Shown here in pieces: positions 60,986 through 64,000 of a DNA stretch of 64,000 nt (positions within the stretch are counted from its first letter, which is position 1; each line of letters starts with the position of its first letter). The position numbers and the translations under genes were made by a program. Under the pieces are notes generated by a model. That model did not search any database, was not told the DNA's origin, and worked only from the letters and a program-made list of their open reading frames with translations. This DNA comes from JAOPZW01 sp963764585. GTDB taxonomy: Bacteria > Actinomycetota > Thermoleophilia > Solirubrobacterales > Solirubrobacteraceae. Location of the stretch: assembly GCA_963764585.1 (NCBI GenBank), contig CAVXTB010000001.1, positions 248,001 to 312,000 of the forward strand, given 5' to 3'.

Positions 60986-62489
60986 TCAGCCGACGTCCGG
61001 AGTCGTACGCACGCTGGCGTGCGTGGTCAATGCCACCGGCATGGCCCCGACGGGGTCGCTCCACATGACCACGGCGCGGCCCGTCACGGGATCGGCGGCC
61101 AGCGGCAGGCCGCCGGGCACGAACTCGCGGGTGCTCGTGGTCGCGATCGTCTCCAGCGGACCCCACGCCGTCGCGCCGGCTGCGCGCGCCATGGCATACA
61201 CGCCCGGCGGCGGCGTCGGGTTGGCGCCCAAACGGGCGTTGCTCGACCACGCGACGACCAGGCCGCCGCGCGGCCCGACGGCCATCCCCCGCAGCTGGGC
61301 ATCGGTGCCGGGCGGCGAGAGGTCGACCGCAGCGCTCGGCCGACCGGACGTCACGTCCACGGCACGCACGGCGAAGCGCCCCGCGGTGTAGCCGGTCCAG
61401 CTCACCACGGCGTCCTTGCGCAGCAGCGTCGCCTGGACGCCGGGCGGGCCGATCCCACGGTCGATGCCCTTGGGCAGCCCGCTCTGCACGATCTTCGCAG
61501 TGCCGAACGGCTTGCTCGGCGAGGCGTAGGCGTAGGTGACGGTGCCCGGCGATCCGGCGTAGTTGCCCTCGCCGACGCGCTGTGCGAGCCACGCCACCAG
61601 CATGCGGCGCGTACCGTCGATCGAGCCGACCATCCTGCTGGCGCCGACCCACGCAGAGCCGCCGCGACCGAGGCGCTGCTGCGCGGCGACGCGCCCCGCG
61701 GCGCTCACGACCAGCGCTCTCACGCTCTCGCGGTCGTCCCACGCGACGAGCACATCACCCGGGCCGTTCACGGCCAGCGCGGCCGGGCTGCGGCCGACGG
61801 TCCGCTTGCCGATGTCCGCGACCTTCCGGAACGTGGGCTGCCCGTGGCGGCGGATGAACAGCCGGGAGCGGAAGCCCAAGACGCCGATGTGGCCGCGCAC
61901 GGGCACGGCCACGACTGCCGCCGCATCGCCCGCGGCGTTGGCCGCCAGCGCCGTCACCGACGCCGCCTCGATCGCCCTGACGTGTCCCTTGAACATGGTC
62001 ACGACGCCGGGCACGAGCACCTGGCGCCGCGCGAAGCGCCCGGCGACGGTCGCCGCGGGTCACCGCGGCGTCGAGGAAGGTCTGCGCGTTGAGCGGTGAC
62101 TGAGGATCGCCGGGCGCATCGGCGGCGCCGGCGAGGAGGACGCCCTCGCGACCGTAGACGGCCATGAGCTTCGGATCCACTCCGCCGAACGTCGACGAGC
62201 GCAGCGGCCGGAAGGCCGCGGCGGCCCCGTCGAAGGTCGTGATGCCCTGACCGCCCTTGTCGTCGCCGAGCACGGCCACCCCGCTGCCGCCGGGCGTGAA
62301 GGCGAGCAACCCGGGGGACCCGAGCAGCCCGCCGCCCGCCGGCGACTCCCAGCGCGCCAGGTAGCCGCCCGGAACGGTCTGCGGGTCAGACCACGGCCCC
62401 GCGGCGGAGGCTTGCGTGGCAAAGCACAGCACGACCGCAGCCCCGGCAAGGACAGCGGTGCGCTGCCGGATCAGGCTCGAACGCGTCAT
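60986..62489 (-). pseudogene. Secreted protein gene with a frameshift
   Basis: The frame from the ATG at 62489 starts with a signal peptide (MTRSSLIRQRTAVLAGAAVV, cut after ASA) and reads sensibly to AQTFLDAAVT, then turns into Arg-rich nonsense. The other frame becomes protein-like exactly there (PAATVAGRFARRQVLVPG) and runs to the stop at 60986. The break is at the CCC at 62057-62059; adding two bases restores one protein of about 500 residues. It may be a real frameshift or a sequence error. Function unknown. A TAGCGT box ends 6 bases before the ATG. Confidence 0.75.
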
Positions 62490-62590
62490 GGGGAGACGCT
62501 AGGCCGCGTGCGGAGGCCTCACGACCGCTCGGACTACGGGACGGGATGTGGCAAGTCCGCACGCAGCAAGCCCTGGATACGGCAGCGCGA

Positions 62591-63898
62591 CTAGGAGTTC
62601 GCCTTCTCGGCCGCGCGATAGCGATCGACGATCCGCTCGCAGCCGTGCAGGCGCGGGCGGTGCAGGCCGACGTAGACGGTGTCGCGCCCCGGCCCGCAGT
62701 CGATCGTCGCACGGGCGCGGGCGAGCGCGTACACGGTGTCGTTGCCCGCGCCGGCGCGCACCCGGTTCGAGCGCCTGCCGCGCAGGCGGATCTCGTCGTC
62801 GCCGCGCCCGCCGGAGATGCTGTTGGAGCGCTCGCCGCCCTGTAGGAAGTCGTCGCCGTCGCCGCCGACGATGCGGTTGGCGCCACGCCCGCCGTAGATG
62901 ACGTCGTCGCCGGCGCCGCCGTCCAGGCGGTCCACCGCCGACACGCCGCCGTCGGTGTGCAGGCGATCGCCCCAGATGATGTCGTCGCCCGCGCCGCCCG
63001 CGATCGTGTCCGAGCCGTGGGCGCCCAGCAGCGTGTCGTCGCGCTCGGTGCCGACCTGGCTGGCGCCGCCGGCGGGGCCGATCCACGTCACGCCGGTCGA
63101 CGCGTCGGGCACCGGTGCCGCCGCGATGACGTTCTCGCAGTCCACGAAGCCGCCGGTCCGCATGCTCTGGGCGTTGGAGACGCCGGCGGGCTGGTCGTAG
63201 GGGTTGATGACGAGCGTGTCGTTGCCGGGGCCGCAGTCGACGTACTCGACGGCGGTGCCGTTGTTGACGTAGACGATGTCGTCGCCGTCGTCGGCGCGGA
63301 TGACGTCGGCGCCCGAGTCGGCGTAGATGACGTCGTTGCCGGCGCCGCCGTCGACGTCGTCGGGCCCCGAGCCTCCGTGGATGAGGTCGTCGCCGTCGCC
63401 ACCGGTGATCGTGTCCGGCGCCGGGCCGCCGTCGAGGAGGTCGTTGCTGGCGCCGCCCGCGAGGGTGTCGTGGCCGAAGCCGCCGTACTCGCGATCCGAG
63501 CCGTCGCTGCCCTGCAGACGGTCGTCGCCCGAGTCGCCGACGAGCTCGTCGTCGCCGCCCTCGCCGCGCAGCAGGTCGGGGCCGGTGCCGCCGTCGAGGC
63601 GATCGGGGCCCTCGGCGCCGGTGAGATGGTCGTTGCCCTCCAGGCCGTCCAGCGCCCCGCCGCCTCCCGACGTCACGCTCATCCGGTCGGGGCCGGGGAC
63701 GCCGAGCCGCGCCTCGCCGGCCGGCGACGCCGGAGCCGGCAGCGCGGGCGCCAGCGGCAGGCCGGCGACCGAGGGCACCGAGGGCATCGGCGTCATGCCG
63801 GGCAGCGCGCGCGGCCCCGCCCCGCTGGCCGGAGCGGCGGCGCTCAGCGCGAGCACGGCGATGGCGGCAGTGAGGCGGGCGGCACGCTTCACGCCCAC
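62591..63898 (-). CDS. Secreted RTX-like calcium-binding repeat protein
   Basis: 435 residues, GTG start. A signal peptide and Pro-rich linker (to about residue 70) precede many GGxGxDxLxGG-type nonapeptides (GGTGPDLLRGEGGDDELVG, GGAGNDVIYADSGADVI, GGAGDDVIYGGRG), interrupted by a segment with DCGPGNDTLVINPY. These form calcium-stabilised beta-rolls outside the cell. No protease or lipase domain and no type I secretion signal is seen. The remaining 102 bases to the window end hold no gene. Confidence 0.88.
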   Translation of the reverse strand: MGVKRAARLTAAIAVLALSAAAPASGAGPRALPGMTPMPSVPSVAGLPLAPALPAPASPAGEARLGVPGPDRMSVTSGGGGALDGLEGNDHLTGAEGPDRLDGGTGPDLLRGEGGDDELVGDSGDDRLQGSDGSDREYGGFGHDTLAGGASNDLLDGGPAPDTITGGDGDDLIHGGSGPDDVDGGAGNDVIYADSGADVIRADDGDDIVYVNNGTAVEYVDCGPGNDTLVINPYDQPAGVSNAQSMRTGGFVDCENVIAAAPVPDASTGVTWIGPAGGASQVGTERDDTLLGAHGSDTIAGGAGDDIIWGDRLHTDGGVSAVDRLDGGAGDDVIYGGRGANRIVGGDGDDFLQGGERSNSISGGRGDDEIRLRGRRSNRVRAGAGNDTVYALARARATIDCGPGRDTVYVGLHRPRLHGCERIVDRYRAAEKANS

Positions 63899-64000
63899 CG
63901 AGGTCGGCGCACCCGCGTGCTCCTTGACTCAGTTGGACAGGAAGGCCGACGCCGGTACCCATTCGCGGGGGGGTGGCCGTGTGGCCGCGTCTTCGGTTCG

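Overview
The window is very GC-rich, densely coded DNA from a Gram-positive, high-GC bacterium. OpcA next to glucose-6-phosphate dehydrogenase, a trehalase-like GH15 enzyme, DUF6458, a c-di-AMP riboswitch in front of an NlpC/P60 hydrolase, many GTG starts and many apparently leaderless genes all point to Actinomycetota. The set of secreted PKD, NHL and RTX-like proteins with basic Ig-like tails makes me think of the class Thermoleophilia (Solirubrobacterales), but that is an inference from memory of family distribution. I saw no rRNA, tRNA, CRISPR array, transposase or prophage. Most of the window looks like ordinary chromosome.

Layout. 1-4.4 kb: pentose-phosphate operon (pgi end, zwf, opcA, O-methyltransferase). 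4.3-8.2 kb: Uma2 protein, EamA exporter with divergent LysR regulator, a small secreted protein, a Crp/Fnr regulator. 8.2-13.8 kb: secreted NHL and PKD proteins flanking a CHASE2 nucleotide cyclase. 13.4-19.8 kb: a lone molybdenum hydroxylase subunit diverging from a GH15 / 6-phosphogluconolactonase / histidine phosphatase operon. 19.9-26.6 kb: ECF sigma/anti-sigma-like pair, GlsB protein, MMPL exporter, ergothioneine genes egtB-egtD, an SDR. 26.6-29.1 kb: double-MarR repressor and its divergent 14-TM drug exporter. 29.2-36.8 kb: GFA protein, cupredoxin-PKD protein, thiolase, DAHP synthase, VapBC, metallopeptidase/acyl-CoA dehydrogenase, tandem GNAT. 37-43 kb: phosphoesterase and lipoprotein; carboxyltransferase, PLP racemase-like enzyme and rpiA in one operon; class III aminotransferase. 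43-48.3 kb: sugar-lactone oxidase, rhodanese, cold-shock protein, cupin / subtilisin-inhibitor-like / threonine dehydratase operon, secreted metalloprotease. 48.3-55.9 kb: P450, trypsin-like protease, ArfB-like hydrolase, second sigma/anti-sigma-like pair, second nucleotide cyclase, DCC thioredoxin-like protein, riboswitch-controlled NlpC/P60 hydrolase. 56-64 kb: M20 peptidase, peroxiredoxin, PLD-like enzyme, LOG-family protein, a Pro/Glu-rich protein, a frameshifted secreted protein, an RTX-like protein.

How genes work together. Sugar-phosphate genes recur in three separate operons (zwf-opcA, pgl, rpiA), giving NADPH supply; ergothioneine, peroxiredoxin and rhodanese genes suggest redox defence. 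Two class III cyclases plus one Crp-type receptor could form a cyclic-nucleotide circuit. Most operons are tightly coupled by ATGA/GTGA overlaps.

The least conventional DNA is a family of long imperfect hairpin repeats (43.08-43.30 kb and 59.51-59.98 kb) sharing a central palindrome; a 22-bp perfect palindrome and inverted 13-mers around the CHASE2 cyclase gene; a two-palindrome control region matched to a repressor with two MarR domains; and a TA-N3-T promoter box 5-10 bases before the start codon of many genes.
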